A stretch of DNA of 64,000 nt from Bagarius yarrelli (GCA_005784505.1 VCAZ01000014.1:1909741-1973740); one strand, 5' to 3'; positions 1-9,833 are shown, counted from the stretch's first letter. The notes: generated by a model not told the origin, from the letters alone. A program made the numbers and translations.

Positions 1-747
1 AGAACCCGATATTGAAAACAAGGCTCAAATATCGTGAAAATATCTGTAAAACTGATTATCGGTCGAGCTCCAGTTAACAGTAATTATTTATCCCATAAAA
101 CTATCAGTATGATAATGTTAATGAAAGGAGTCTCCAGTTTCGACTCTTTAGAACAGACAGATGTAAAGATAAGACTTTCTGGTGGTTTCTTTTTTTCTTA
201 CGTCTTTTTCGTTCTTATTAACCTCAAGAGAAAAAGCGATGAAGCGACTTTAAGTTGTTACGAGGAGGTTGCGTATCATTAACTGTAACTATAAACGGAT
301 ATAAAGAAACACTAATTGATTAAAAATTGCTGTGGTGTAAAACGAACTAAAACAAATGAGGCATTGGGAATGAATCAGCTTCAGGGAGAGTCAGGATGAG
401 ACACACACACCGTCACAGCATGATTTCAGCCTTTTAGACTTTATTTCACACAATTATTCAGTTTTTTAATTTATAGATATCGATTTTTTTAGGGTTTTTT
501 TTTTTAATCAAATTTAGAAACTTTTAAGACTTCAAATAAATCACAGCCATTTTTCAGACACTTTTACGTCATCGCTGCAGTTTAGTGATACAATGGCGAC
601 ACCGTGTGTTAGGCAGCGGTACTGCAGTACGATTTTAAGTGAAAAGTTCTAATAACTGAAGTGATCCTTGATCCCGAACAGCTTCCAGTTTATACTATTT
701 CACACATTCTGTGCGGTGGACCTATTTTCTGCAGGTGAGGTATAACT
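1..747. other. Upstream flank with no recognised gene
   Basis: Mostly AT-rich sequence. An ATGGCGAC with nearby ACGTCAT around 570-600 could be a minor promoter element, but no exon of the usual AS3MT neighbour BORCS7 was recognised. Confidence 0.4.
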
Positions 748-749
748 AA

Positions 750-759
750 CACACACACA

Positions 760-795
<36 letters not shown>
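750..795. repeat. (CA)n microsatellite
   Basis: An almost unbroken run of CA units with one interruption, upstream of AS3MT. Confidence 0.95.
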
Positions 796-799
<4 letters not shown>

Positions 800-800
800 A

Positions 801-1048
801 TATGTACTGATTATTCCACGCGCGCGGTCCAGCAGTCAAACCCATCTGTCTGCTCGGGCTGCGGGTTTGAGTGTAAATCTGCGCATTTCGCTGCTTTGGT
901 TCAAACCGGAAATTATAATCTGTCCGAGCGCGAGCTGGTGTAGCGTTAATAGCGTGTTAATGAAGTGTTAATAAAGTGTTAATGAACACTTCTATTTCTG
1001 GTTCAGCTACAGATACACTAAAGAACTGAACCAGTGACTGATACCAAC
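801..1048 (+). promoter_or_regulatory. Putative AS3MT promoter and 5' leader
   Basis: This is the GC- and CpG-richer stretch just before the start codon (GCGCGCGG near 820, CCGAGCGCGAGC near 925). No TATA box is evident at a suitable distance. The assignment rests only on position and base composition. Confidence 0.4.
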
Positions 1049-1078
1049 ATGGCGGATCTGATACACCAGAGTGTGAAG
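1049..1078 (+). CDS. as3mt: AS3MT exon 1 (residues 1-10)
   Basis: Encodes MADLIHQSVK and ends AAG|gtaaag in phase 0. Joined to exon 2 it gives SVK-RYY, matching the TYYG region near the human N-terminus. An upstream in-frame GTG at 1034 is not needed. Confidence 0.75.
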
Positions 1079-1487
1079 GTAAAGAAGGGCTTTCTCTCTT
1101 TTATTTTACTTAGAAGGATTTTTTTTCTTTTTCTTCTGCTTTTGTCTCGTTTTTCTTTTCTTTCTTTCTTTCTTTCTTTCTTTTTGCTTAATTATTTTTG
1201 TTTTTTTCTGCCTTTCTGCTTCTTTCTTTTTTTCATTTTTCTTTCTTTCTTTCTTTTTTTCTTTTGTTTCCTTCTTTCTTTCTCTTTTACTTCCTTTCCT
1301 CTTTCTTTCTTCCCTTACTTTGTTTCTTTCTTTCTTACCTTTCTGCTTACTTCTTTCTTACTTTTTTATTTTTTTTTTCTTACTTTTTTATTTTCTGCTT
1401 ACTTGTTCTTTGGTTCTTTCTTTCCCTTTTTACTTTTTTCTTTCTATTTTATTTTCTTCATTTTTTTTCTTTTCGCTTACTTGTTCC

Positions 1488-1533
<46 letters not shown>

Positions 1534-4500
1534 CTTTTGGTTCTTTATTGCTTTTCGCTGGCTGATGTGTGTGCTGTTTGTGTAGCGTTATTACAGCTCT
1601 TTGGACTCTTCAGATGCCCTACAGACGAGTGCTGCTTGCGGGACTTTCTCTCAGCCGCTGTCTCTGAGCGTCCAGCGAGCTCTTCAGCAGGTTCATCCTG
1701 AGGTCAGCAGAAGGTGTGACGCCGATCAGTCCTGTTATTGAAGCCTTTACCAGCCTGAGGGTTGCAGAGGAAACGAACTGTTCTATTATTTACACCTATC
1801 AGTTTAAGGTGACACATAGGTTGAACCTGGGATGTCCATAAAACAGGTTAGTTCCGGTTTAGCTGCGCTGGCGGCTCGTGATTTGTCGCTGTTCTTTGTA
1901 GGTTCTTTGGTTGCGGCTTGGTGGCGCCAGAGAAGCTGAAAGGATGTTCGGTTCTGGATTTGGGAAGCGGGTCGGGTCGGGACTGCTACGTCCTCAGCAA
2001 ACTGGTGGGAGAAGATGGACATGTCACTGGCATTGACATGACCGAGGATCTGGTACTGAACAAATGACACACTCAGGATATTTTTAGACATTAATTCACT
2101 CCGGCCGGTGACACCCAGCGGAGGTTTTATTTCTATATCCTTACACTTTAATATTATTAACATTTCTAGAATTTAAAATAAGACGTCCTTTTCGAAACTG
2201 TATGTACACTGCAGGTCTTGAAGCCCAATTCCGATTTTGTGACTATCCCCGGATTTATTGATGACTCGCTTACATCATCTTTCAAAACTGACCCGTATCT
2301 GATATCTGCATTTACACTTTACACGGCAAAACAACTCCATGTAGACGTACCGCCCGGAAAAGAAAGAAAAAAAATGATTTAATAATCAATAAACGCAATG
2401 GATGAAAACGAATTGATTATTTAGTATTTCGCTTCCCGGACTGTATTTAAAGGAAGAGTCCTTGGTGCAGCCTGGACGAATGTAGCATTGACTGCTAAGT
2501 TATAAATATCTATTTTTCTGTGCATTATGTTTATATTTTTTTTCACAGACAAAACAGATTTTCAATAAACAAAACTAACAAATATCAAAATTTACAGTTA
2601 AAGTTATATATAAATCTCTGTTGGGGTCCACCTGTGTTAACGTCATGCGCCACCGTCGCTTATTCAGTAACGCTCGACTCACATAAAGAGGTGAAAATCC
2701 GATCTGACGCTAATGCGCGTATCCGATTTGTATCCGATTAATTTCCACATAGGAAACTATTTTTTCCTGCTTACACACTTGTCCGTCATATCTGTGCCAC
2801 ATTAGAGGAGAAAACTCGGAATTGGGTTACTCGATAAATGCGTAATAAATCGCTGACTGAGGAGTTGGGAGTTTTGCTCTGGGTCCCAGCAGTGGCAGAT
2901 TGGTGGTCCTGGCATTCAAACTTACAACCGCTTTCTGCTAATTACCTCTCCATTCATTACCATAAAGCATCATGTGCTTTAAACAGAGTTAGCATGATGG
3001 CTTAGTGATTAGCATTATCTCCTCACAACAAGAAGGTCCTGGATTCGATTCCCCTGCAGAGGTCTTTCTGTGTGGAAGTCACATGTTCTCGCCGTGCTTG
3101 TGTGGGTTTACTCCGGGTTCTCCGGTTTCCTCCAACAGTACAAAAACATGTATGTTAGATTGATTAATATGAGTAAGTGTAAGTGTGTGGCCCTGTGGTG
3201 GACTGGCGACCTGTCCAGGGTGTACCCTTCCTTTTCACCCTTTCAGAGACGACTGGGTTAGACTCCGGCAGATCCCTGTGACCCCGAATTAGGGAATAAG
3301 TGGGTAAAAAAGATAAATGAATGTGATTAAATTGTGAAACTGGCCAAAAAAAAGAAACGATGAATGATATGATAGGATAGGATGTGCATTGGGTGGCTTT
3401 GGTATCTTAGTATAGTAAGCCTGAAAACTGTGCAAAAGTTATTACGCCCTATTATTTCTATTATTTAGCAATTTAACAATAACATAAATCATTTAAAATA
3501 GAACTTATTATGTAGCAAATAATAAACGATAAAACAAATGTGTTATAAACGAAACGAAATAAATGAAGATACTTCCGAAGACAAATAGTCGTGTTTTGGC
3601 CCCCGGGAGCGATAAGTGAGTGTGTATGTGAGTGTGTATGTGTGTTAATACACACATTATTTTCTTTTTTTTTTCCAGATACAAACATCGAGGAAATACA
3701 TCCAGTATCACCAGGAGTGTTTTGGTTATGCTCGTCCCAACACCCAGTTTGTTCATGGATACATGGAGAAGCTGTGTGAAGCAGGCATACAGGACGACTC
3801 TCTGGATGTAGTTGTGTGTGTAACCCGCTTTATTTCAACTGTTACTGTTCTGCTCTGCTTCATGAGTGTTAAAGAGAAACTGGTAGAGAAACAAACTGTT
3901 TTTCTTTTTTATTTAGAACTGAATTAAACACACCTGCTTTGCAGTTCATAGCAGATTTAATCAGAATCGTCACCAAACAATAAGTAAATTGATCAGATTT
4001 GTATTTTTTATCAGATCTGATTGATCAGGTTTAGCACGATTTTGGATCAATCAGATCCAATTGTTTATATTGTAAAAAAATAATTTGACTTTTTTCAATA
4101 TCTGAACAAATCAAACTTTTTTTTTTCATTTCTAATTAAATCAATGAGATATTTTATAGGTGAATTGATCAGACCTGTTATATGGAAATTAATCAAGTCT
4201 TTTTTTTATTTATAATTTAATTAATTAGATCTGTTTTTAGTTAGAGCTGAATTAATCAGATCTAGGGTTAGCATGATGGCTTAGTGGTTAGCACAATTGC
4301 TTTACAGCAAGAAGGTCCCGGGTTCTATTTCCAGGTCTTTCTGTGTGGAGTTTGTATGTTCTCCCTGTGCTTGCGTGGGTTTACTCCGGGTTCTCCGGTT
4401 TCCTCCCACAGTCCATATACACGTATGTTAGATTGATTGGTGATTCTAAATTGCCCATTGGAGTGAGTGTGAGCGTGTGTGTTTGGCCCTGTGATGGACT

Positions 4501-7500
4501 GGTAACCTGTTCATGGGTGTCCCCCTCCTGCCTTCACCCTTTCAGAGACGGCTGGGATAGACTCCAGCAGATCCCTGTGACCCGAATTAGGGAATAAGCG
4601 GGTAGAGAAGATAAATGAATGAATAATCAGATCTGTTTACTGATTTATATGTTATGTAAATTAGTCGATCAGTTTTTTGATTTATGTCTTAATGAATCCA
4701 TTAATTTGCTAATTTATAACAGATCAGACCAGTTTTTACATTTATATTGTAATTAATCACATTTGTTTTTGGGTTTTTTTTATAACTAACCGGATCAGAA
4801 TTGATCTGAATGTTATGTAAACACACCTCCTCTGTGCAGATCCAACTGTGTGATTTGTCTTTGTCCAGACAAGCGAGCGGTTCTGGGCGAAGCTTATAAA
4901 GTACTTAAGGTAAAGCGATTTCTCTACGAAGCGTCCTCTCGATGTCTTTCTTTTATTAAATGTCCTCTTATTTCTGGTACTAAACAGATCTCTCTTTAAT
5001 CTCTAGCCGGGGGGTGAGCTTTACTTCAGTGACATGTACTCCAGTGAGGTCGTCCCTGAGTCTTTTAAACTGGATCCAGTGCTTTGGGGTAGGATTGAAA
5101 GGTCTCTCTTTTAATTGAACAATAATGATGTGTCTTTTATTACGTTGGACTGATATTAGAACCTTACCATTGTTTTCATTCCTCTGCCACACGGCAGGAC
5201 AATATTACAACAATAACATTAACTATAAAAATAGAACAAAATATTAAACATAGAATTATTTATAATTTATAAGGGTTGAGGGCCTTGCTTAGGGGCCCAA
5301 CAGTGGTAATTAAGAGGTGCTGGGAATTAATACCTGATCTTTCGATTAGCAGTCAAACACCTTAACCACTGAGCTACCAGTTTGCATTTAAAGTAAGTTT
5401 ATGAACAAGGATTTGCTATCTGGTTAATTTATAGTATCTATTGGTAGGAGGATGTTAGAAATGAAGCTACCAGGCAGAAGGTAAAGAGGAAGACCAAAGA
5501 GGAGGTATATGGATGCGATAAACGAGGACATGAAGTTAGTGGGTGTGAGTGAAGAGGATGTAGAGAATGGGGGTAGGTGGAGACAGATGATTCGCTGTGG
5601 TGACCCCTAAAAGGGAACTGCTGAAAGGAGAAGAAGAAGAAGAAGATTGTTACTATCACTTTGTATTAGTTTATATATACGACTGATCGCAACCTTTTAA
5701 TATCTGCAGCTTGTTTTCTCTTATGAGTTTTTTTTTTTATTTGTATAACAGGTGACACTGTTTTTAAAAAACTTTACCTTAAAATTGAAAGACAATGCCA
5801 TGGATGCCCTCACTGAATACGGTACGTTTCTGTGGCAGGTGAAGGAATGGGTGGCGCCCTCTACTGGCATGATTTCATCACCATCATGAAGGACTTGGGC
5901 TTCAGTACGCCGCGGTTGGTTTCAGCTAGTCGTATCGATGTGCACAATTCAGAGCTCCGAGCGAAAGCAGGTCCATCCACATGATTTGTCTAAATGAACT
6001 CGATGTACTCGATGTGTATAAATTAGAAGGGTACCGCCTTTCTAACCAGCAGTGTAAAGTGTAGCTACAGTAGTTTTATCCAGTTTTTAGAACGTTCAAA
6101 TATAAATTTCTAAATGTAAGCTAAATGTGTCAATACACATCTCGTCCCCTAGAGTGTGTCGGAAGACATTTTTTATTCCTGTATAATCCATCCCTTCTTT
6201 TTTCTGTTACGAAAGCAAAGCGGGTGATATGTGTCTTCCCTTTTACTTCCTAATGTATAGGATATAACCACTTAACAGGGTGGGGCAGGGTGGCTCAAAT
6301 GGTTAAGGTGCTGCGTTGGTAATCTGAAGACCAGGAAACACCTGGGTTCAAGCCCCACCTCGGCAAGTCAACCACTGTTGGGTCCTTGAGCAAGACCCTT
6401 AACCCTCCTGCTCCAGGGGCGGCTGTATCAATAGGACCCTGCGCTCTGACCCCAACTACTAAGATGGGATATGCGAAAAAATACATTTCATTGGCTCTGT
6501 ACATGTACCTTGCACATGAATTGAATATACTTATACTATACTTAACCACCGTGCTGCCCTTAATATATATATATATATATATATTAGGATGGAATATACA
6601 GTATATATGGTGGTTTGCACTGTTGCCTCATAGCAAGAAGGTCCCAGGTTCGATTTCCCTGCAGGGGTATCTCTGTGTGGAGTTTGTATGTTCTCCCCGT
6701 GCGTGGGTTTACGTCAGGTTCTCCGGTTTCCTTCCACATTCCAAAAACAAGTATTCTTAATTGCCTATAGGAGTAAGTGTGAGTGTGTGGCCCTGTGAGG
6801 GCCTGGCGACCTGTCCAGGGTGTCCCCCTCCTGTCTTTTGCCCTTTCAGAGACAGCTGGGATAGACTCCAGCGAATCCCCTTGACCCCGAATTAGGGAAT
6901 AAGCGGGTATAGAAGATGGATGGGTGTTAATAATTTGAATTTTTTTCATTGATTAATAATTAATTATTCCACGAGGTTTAACAAGCGTAGCTTAACATTA
7001 GCTTCCAGAATTTATACCCTGACTATATAAGATCTTATATTACCATTGAGCTTCTCCTTGAAGCTGTAAAACAATTTTTATCATTTTAAAATTACATCTT
7101 ATTTATTTTTAACATCTTGTTTCTTAGGTGATATTAAATATGCCTCAGGGACGTACCGTGCTTTTAAACTGCCCAAACACTCCGTTCAAACTAAAGCGCT
7201 GGTCACGTACAAGGGGACGGTTCCAGACTGGACTGAGTGTTTTCAGCTCGATGCCGCAAACGCCTTTAAGGTATTTTATTCTAACAGTGTGAGACAGAGT
7301 AACAACAAAAACATCCACAAAACACATTTATAAATTGATTTATTTATGTTGATTTATTTTCTTTATATATTTATTTATTATGGGCTGTAGATATAAAAAA
7401 AATAACCAAAAACGTTTTTTTTTTTTTAAAAAAAAACAATTTAAATGGAAGCTCGATCCTTAACTGCTGATCGGAAGAAATTGGGTTCCAATTCCCAGCA

Positions 7501-9709
7501 CACCAAGCTGCCACTGCTGATGTGCTGCTGTTTGTTGCAGGTAGATGTGGCTGTAGAGGTGGATGCTGAGATGGCAGCTATCTTTCAGTACACACGTTTC
7601 TCCACAGACTCATCGTCCAGATCACAGACAAGCCTGATCCTAGTCTCGCTTCTGCTCAGCAGTAAAACACTGACACACAGGGGACAATCTGTCCTCTGCA
7701 TATTTGTGTGGACAAAATTAAGATCTTCCTAAAATGTTGCTGTATATTTATAAAATATATATATTACAAATTATTTATATTTATAGTTATAATATATGGT
7801 TTTTTCAAGATAAATTCAGTGTATACATTTAGTAAAAAATGTACTTTAACATAAAAGTCTGAGTAACAGTATTTACTGTATTTTTAATGGTATGATTAGT
7901 ACTAAACTCTAAATTACCTTTTTTTTTTTTTTAATAAAAATCATTATTATAAACATCTGTGGATGAAAACAAATGTGGACTTTAATGATGCAAAGTTTTC
8001 CCACTAAATGTTGCATTATAATAAGAAAAAATAAAGAAAATAATAAAAAAAAGGACCTAATTGAAAACATCTAATATACAGATGCAACAACAACATGTTA
8101 CGCAGAAAACGTGCTACTATTGGTTTTTATACAAGCAGTAAAAGTAGAAGTTTTTGGTGTTTGACTTTAGGTGAAAGCTGATTGGTTGGTGAGGAAGGTT
8201 GTCTAATTGTGTATACAGTAATTGTTTAATTCCATTTTATTTGTGTAGTGCTTTTTTTTTTTTTATAATAGTCATTGTGACAAAGCAGCTGTAACACAAT
8301 CAAATATAATTATACAATGTGACTGAAACAGAAATCAGTTTGTCCCTGATTGTCCCCAATATGAAAGCCGGGGGGCGACGGTGGCAAAGAGAACCTCCCT
8401 GAGATGGTAATAGGAAGAAACCTTGAGAGGAACCAGACCAACAGAGAACCCATCCTCATTTGGATGTGTGTGTGTGAGCAACTGTAGTCACAAGTCCTCA
8501 GAAAACATGTGGAGCGTCTTTATGGCAGAGGGAAAGCGTCCTCAGTCAGCATGGTGATAACAGTGGTGATGATTCACATAGAAAGGTCAGACAGGTCCGG
8601 AGTTGAGATGGGGTCCGGATCACTGGCAGCTCAAGAGTAGCATATGTAGCTCGACAGAGAGAGAAAGGGAGAGAGAGGGAGAGAGAGAGAGAGAGACTTT
8701 CTGACCTTCCGTTTTACGGTTTTATTAGATTTAGTTTCATCTGGTTTGAAATGATTCTGAATCGGAAGCAGTTTTATAATCTAGAACTTTCCTAAGTGTG
8801 TGATCCAAAACCTCTTCCTGAAACTGGAGTCAGTTAAATGGTGCATTTAAGCAACATATTCGGCTAATAAGACATGTTTAACTATAATAACCCTCGATCA
8901 ACTGGATTGTTGTACTTTTTCTTTTCTTTTAATATTTTCTTTCATATGTTTTCATTTCGGTCCTATAACCTCCTTTAGATCAGACTAAATGCTGCATTGA
9001 TAATTCTTAAAAAGGTTCGTACTGTGAAAAACCTGGAAAAGTCATGGAATTTAAAATAAAAGCAATTTCCAGGCTTGGAAAAGTTTTGGAAAAACAATAA
9101 ATAAACCCAGCAAAAGTCTTTATTTTAATTGATAATGTTGGATAAAATATTAATAGTTAATGTCCGCATGATTCGTCATGTGACAAATGATTATTTTGTA
9201 TAAACTGCATATAAACGGGTTCATACTGTCATGAAAAACCTGGAAATTTTAAAAATGGCAAATTCCAGGCTTGGAAAAGTTTGGGAATAATAAATAATCC
9301 CACCAAAACTTCGCAAAAGTCTCTTTATTTCAATTGGTAATGTTTACAATAAATCATGTCCACATGATTCGTCATGTGACAAATGTTTTTTTATATATAT
9401 TATAAACTGCACTGTGTGTGTGTGTGTCTGTGTATAGTCATTTTATGAGACGAAATCCTGGAATTTTATTGGTTGAAATGTGTATGGACCCTGAATGCAT
9501 TATTATCGCTGTCGAACGATATTTATTAACGATTATTATCAAACTGTCACTTTATCGTTTGAATGAGTTGTGATGGAACAGTTTTAACCAAGGAATGTTT
9601 ATATTCTTTTTAGTATTGCAGCTCAAACCCGTTCCTGCTGGCGGACAAACTGGGATCCCGTAAGAAGCAGTGCTCTAAGACTGGGGCGCTGGCCGGGACC
9701 TGTGGGTAA
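1049..9709 (+). CDS. as3mt: Arsenite methyltransferase (AS3MT), ten coding exons, probably frameshifted in exon 9
   Basis: The product transfers methyl groups from S-adenosylmethionine to trivalent arsenic in the cytosol. Coding exons are 1049-1078, 1586-1713, 1902-2052, 3679-3815, 4840-4909, 5007-5088, 5839-5970, 7128-7270, 7541-7661 and 9622-9709; every intron is GT-AG and phases agree through exon 8. The spliced protein would be about 360 residues (human 375). Residues 70-80 carry the SAM-binding motif I (LDLGSGSGRD), followed by GIDM near 96-99. Cys28, Cys57 and Cys152 match human Cys32, Cys61 and Cys156. Gly202 stands where human has Cys206, with a constant offset of 4, so one arsenic-ligand cysteine is missing. 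Exon 9 loses frame after Asp314. The start ATG lies in AACATGGCGG, a YY1-like context. The family identification rests on remembered human AS3MT and is strong; whether this copy is functional is uncertain. Confidence 0.9.
1090..1545. repeat. Polypyrimidine tract ending in (CTTT)n, AS3MT intron 1
   Basis: About 450 bases almost free of purines on the + strand, with a clean (CTTT)n array at about 1488-1535. The Phe/Leu/Ser-rich reading frames across it are artefacts of the repeat. Confidence 0.95.
1586..1713 (+). CDS. as3mt: AS3MT exon 2 (residues 11-53)
   Basis: Acceptor is tttgtgtag. The exon reads RYYSSLDSSDALQTSAACG and on to ALQQVHPEVSR, like human ...LQTNGC...ALQNVHEEV. It contains Cys28, the counterpart of human Cys32. 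It ends in phase 2 at AG|gtgtga; this donor, rather than the earlier GAG|gtcagc, is required to join exon 3 in frame. Confidence 0.85.
1902..2052 (+). CDS. as3mt: AS3MT exon 3, SAM-binding motif (residues 53-103)
   Basis: Begins with FFGCGLVAPE (Cys57, human Cys61) and contains LDLGSGSGRDCY, the glycine-rich SAM-binding loop of class I methyltransferases, then VTGIDMTEDL. Acceptor ttgtag, donor CTG|gtactg, ending in phase 0. Confidence 0.95.
2210..2860. mobile_element. Diverged DNA-transposon-like repeat, AS3MT intron 3
   Basis: Recurring words (TTCCGATTTT, TATCCGAT, TTTACACT, GTATCCGATTTG) and the phrase AACTCGGAATTGGGTT recall a widespread fish non-autonomous DNA element. No terminal repeat was delimited; boundaries are approximate. 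Confidence 0.4.
2880..2945 (-). mobile_element. V-SINE-like fragment
   Basis: Reads as the reverse of the tRNA-related head and core (GGCCCAGCAGTGGCAG...TTGGTGGTCCTGG...CTAATTA) seen in fuller copies elsewhere in the window. Confidence 0.55.
2990..3322 (+). mobile_element. tRNA-headed SINE-like repeat, family A, copy 1
   Basis: The head has pol III box A-like TGGCTTAGTGATTAGC and box B-like GGATTCGATTCC. It is followed by the family body (TCTTTCTGTGTGGA, GGGTTTACTCCGGGTTCTCC, ATGTTAGATTGATT) and the tail CCCCGAATTAGGGAATAAG. At least nine copies or pieces lie in this window, which is the main evidence. Confidence 0.9.
3679..3815 (+). CDS. as3mt: AS3MT exon 4 (residues 104-149)
   Basis: Reads SRKYIQYHQECFGY, then FVHGYMEKLCEAGI and SLDVV, parallel to human EKYLDYHMEKYGF...FIHGYIEKLGEAGI. 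The donor lies in a GT run; only the site after 3815 (GT|gtgtgt) gives the phase 2 needed by exon 5 without creating a stop. Confidence 0.92.
3955..4835. repeat. Degenerate GATCAG/TTAATCAGATCT array, AS3MT intron 4
   Basis: Around twenty copies of words such as ATTGATCAGA, AATCAGATCTG and TTGATCTGAA recur at about 30-60-base intervals on both sides of an inserted family A SINE. The array looks like an old minisatellite interrupted by the SINE. Confidence 0.6.
4265..4625 (+). mobile_element. SINE-like repeat, family A, copy 2
   Basis: Nearly complete copy: head GGCTTAGTGGTTAGCAC, box B GGGTTCTATTTCC, body with GTGGAGTTTGTATGTTCTCC and tail ending GGAATAAGCGGGTAGAGAAG. It interrupts the GATCAG array. 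Confidence 0.9.
4840..4909 (+). CDS. as3mt: AS3MT exon 5 (residues 149-172)
   Basis: Reads SNCVICLCPDKRAVLGEAYK, matching human SNCVINLVPDKQQVLQEAYR. Cys152 corresponds to catalytic Cys156. Ends CTTAAG|gtaaag, phase 0. Confidence 0.95.
5007..5088 (+). CDS. as3mt: AS3MT exon 6 (residues 173-200)
   Basis: Reads PGGELYFSDMYSSEVVPESF and ends with DPVLWG split across the junction (TGG G|gtagga, phase 1). Human has HGGELYFSDVYTSLELPEE...VLWG. Confidence 0.95.
5268..5385 (-). mobile_element. V-SINE-like fragment, AS3MT intron 6
   Basis: Reverse-oriented core GGCCTTGCTTAGGGGCCCAA and head CACCTTAACCACTGAGCTAC. Confidence 0.75.
5445..5645 (+). mobile_element. Degraded 3' end of a LINE ORF with (GAA)n tail
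   Basis: A frame with two stops reads MLEMKLPGRR, RGRPKRRYMDAINEDMKLVG, then GRWRQMIRCGDP and ERRRRR. This is the typical end of a reverse-transcriptase polyprotein of fish LINEs, and a short (GAA)n run follows. The element is 5'-truncated and inactive; which LINE clade it belongs to is not certain. Confidence 0.7.
5839..5970 (+). CDS. as3mt: AS3MT exon 7 (residues 200-244), conserved Cys replaced by Gly
   Basis: Acceptor gtggcag. Reads EGMGGALYWHDFITIMKDLG, then FSTPRLVSASRIDVHNSELR. The human equivalent is ECLGGALYW; the codon GGA at residue 202 puts glycine in the place of Cys206. Ends GCA G|gtccat, phase 1. Confidence 0.95.
6274..6545 (+). mobile_element. SINE-like repeat, family B, copy 1
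   Basis: tRNA-like head GGTGGCTCAAATGGTTAAGG with CTGGGTTCAAGCCCCACC, core TTGAGCAAGACCCTTAACCC, then a tail unlike the V-SINE type (GACCCTGCGCTCTGACCCC, GGGATATGCGAAAAAATACA). Two reverse copies occur at 16441-16677 and 53745-53882. Confidence 0.8.
6562..6585. repeat. (TA)n microsatellite
   Basis: Short pure TA run between two SINE-like repeats. Confidence 0.9.
6607..6926 (+). mobile_element. SINE-like repeat, family A, copy 3
   Basis: Head truncated or altered (GTGGTTTGCACTGTTGCC), box B GGTTCGATTTCC, then the usual body and CCCCGAATTAGGGAATAAGC tail. Confidence 0.88.
7128..7270 (+). CDS. as3mt: AS3MT exon 8 (residues 244-291)
   Basis: Reads GDIKYASGTYRAFKLPKHS and ends ECFQLDAANAFK|gtattt in phase 0, like human GDCRFVSATFRLFKHSK...LMFDANFTFK. 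Confidence 0.93.
7445..7520 (+). mobile_element. V-SINE-like fragment ending about 20 bases before AS3MT exon 9
   Basis: Reads GCTGATCGGAAGAAATTGGG, TTCCAATTCCCAGCAC and CCAAGCTGCCACTGCTG, the head-to-core part of the V-SINE. It runs almost to the exon 9 polypyrimidine tract. Confidence 0.6.
7541..7661 (+). CDS. as3mt: AS3MT exon 9 with an apparent one-base deletion
   Basis: In frame it reads VDVAVEVDAEMAAIFQYTRF then STD, matching human EIVEVDEETAAILKNSRFAQD. After Asp314 the expected DF(L/I)... appears one frame over (FIVQITDKPDPS), as if GACTTCATC had become GACTCATC near 7609-7611. Only the shifted frame meets donor CAGCA|gtaaaa in the phase that exon 10 needs. It may be a true mutation or an assembly error. 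Confidence 0.75.
8225..8700 (+). mobile_element. Fish interspersed repeat in AS3MT intron 9, with (GA)n
   Basis: Contains TTGTCCCTGATTGTCCCC, GGGCGACGGTGGCAAAGAGA and GAAACCTTGAGAGGAACCAG, phrases I recognise from a very common fish non-coding repeat, and ends in a (GA)n run at 8657-8696. Class not determined. Confidence 0.55.
9014..9414. repeat. Repeat D in tandem (two units), AS3MT intron 9
   Basis: Units at 9014-9213 and 9217-9414 share TGAAAAACCTGGAAA, TCCAGGCTTGGAAAAGTTT, CATGATTCGTCATGTGACAA and ATAAACTGCA in the same order. A third, diverged copy lies at 16705-16915. Confidence 0.85.
9622..9709 (+). CDS. as3mt: AS3MT exon 10, C-terminus and stop
   Basis: The frame reads SNPFLLADKLGSRKKQCSKT and ends TCG with TAA at 9707-9709, like human DPFKLAEESDS...CC at the C-terminus. 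Acceptors are possible at attgcag (exon from 9622) or ttttag (exon from 9614). A GTAATT after TGTGG could also be a donor to one more exon, since human ends about 10 residues later. Confidence 0.7.
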
Positions 9710-9833
9710 TTTACAAACGTGTGTCAGATTAAAAGCTGCACTTCTAACAGAACACACAAAAGGAAGATGTTGTTTTGTTTGGAGATATTGTGTGATTGGG
9801 AATGATTTATAACGCAGGACCGAATTATATTAA

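Noticed and set aside
590..650. ATGGCGACACCG as a possible start of BORCS7, the usual upstream neighbour
   Set aside because: The frame closes after 17 codons and does not resemble the BORCS7 N-terminus.
1034..1701. Overlapping frames of 80-183 codons rich in Phe, Ser and Leu
   Set aside because: They translate the polypyrimidine tract of AS3MT intron 1; only the first 10 codons from 1049 are coding.
8390..8405. TCCCTGAGAT, similar to the start of miR-125b
   Set aside because: It diverges after nine bases, lies in a common fish repeat in AS3MT intron 9, and has no complementary arm.
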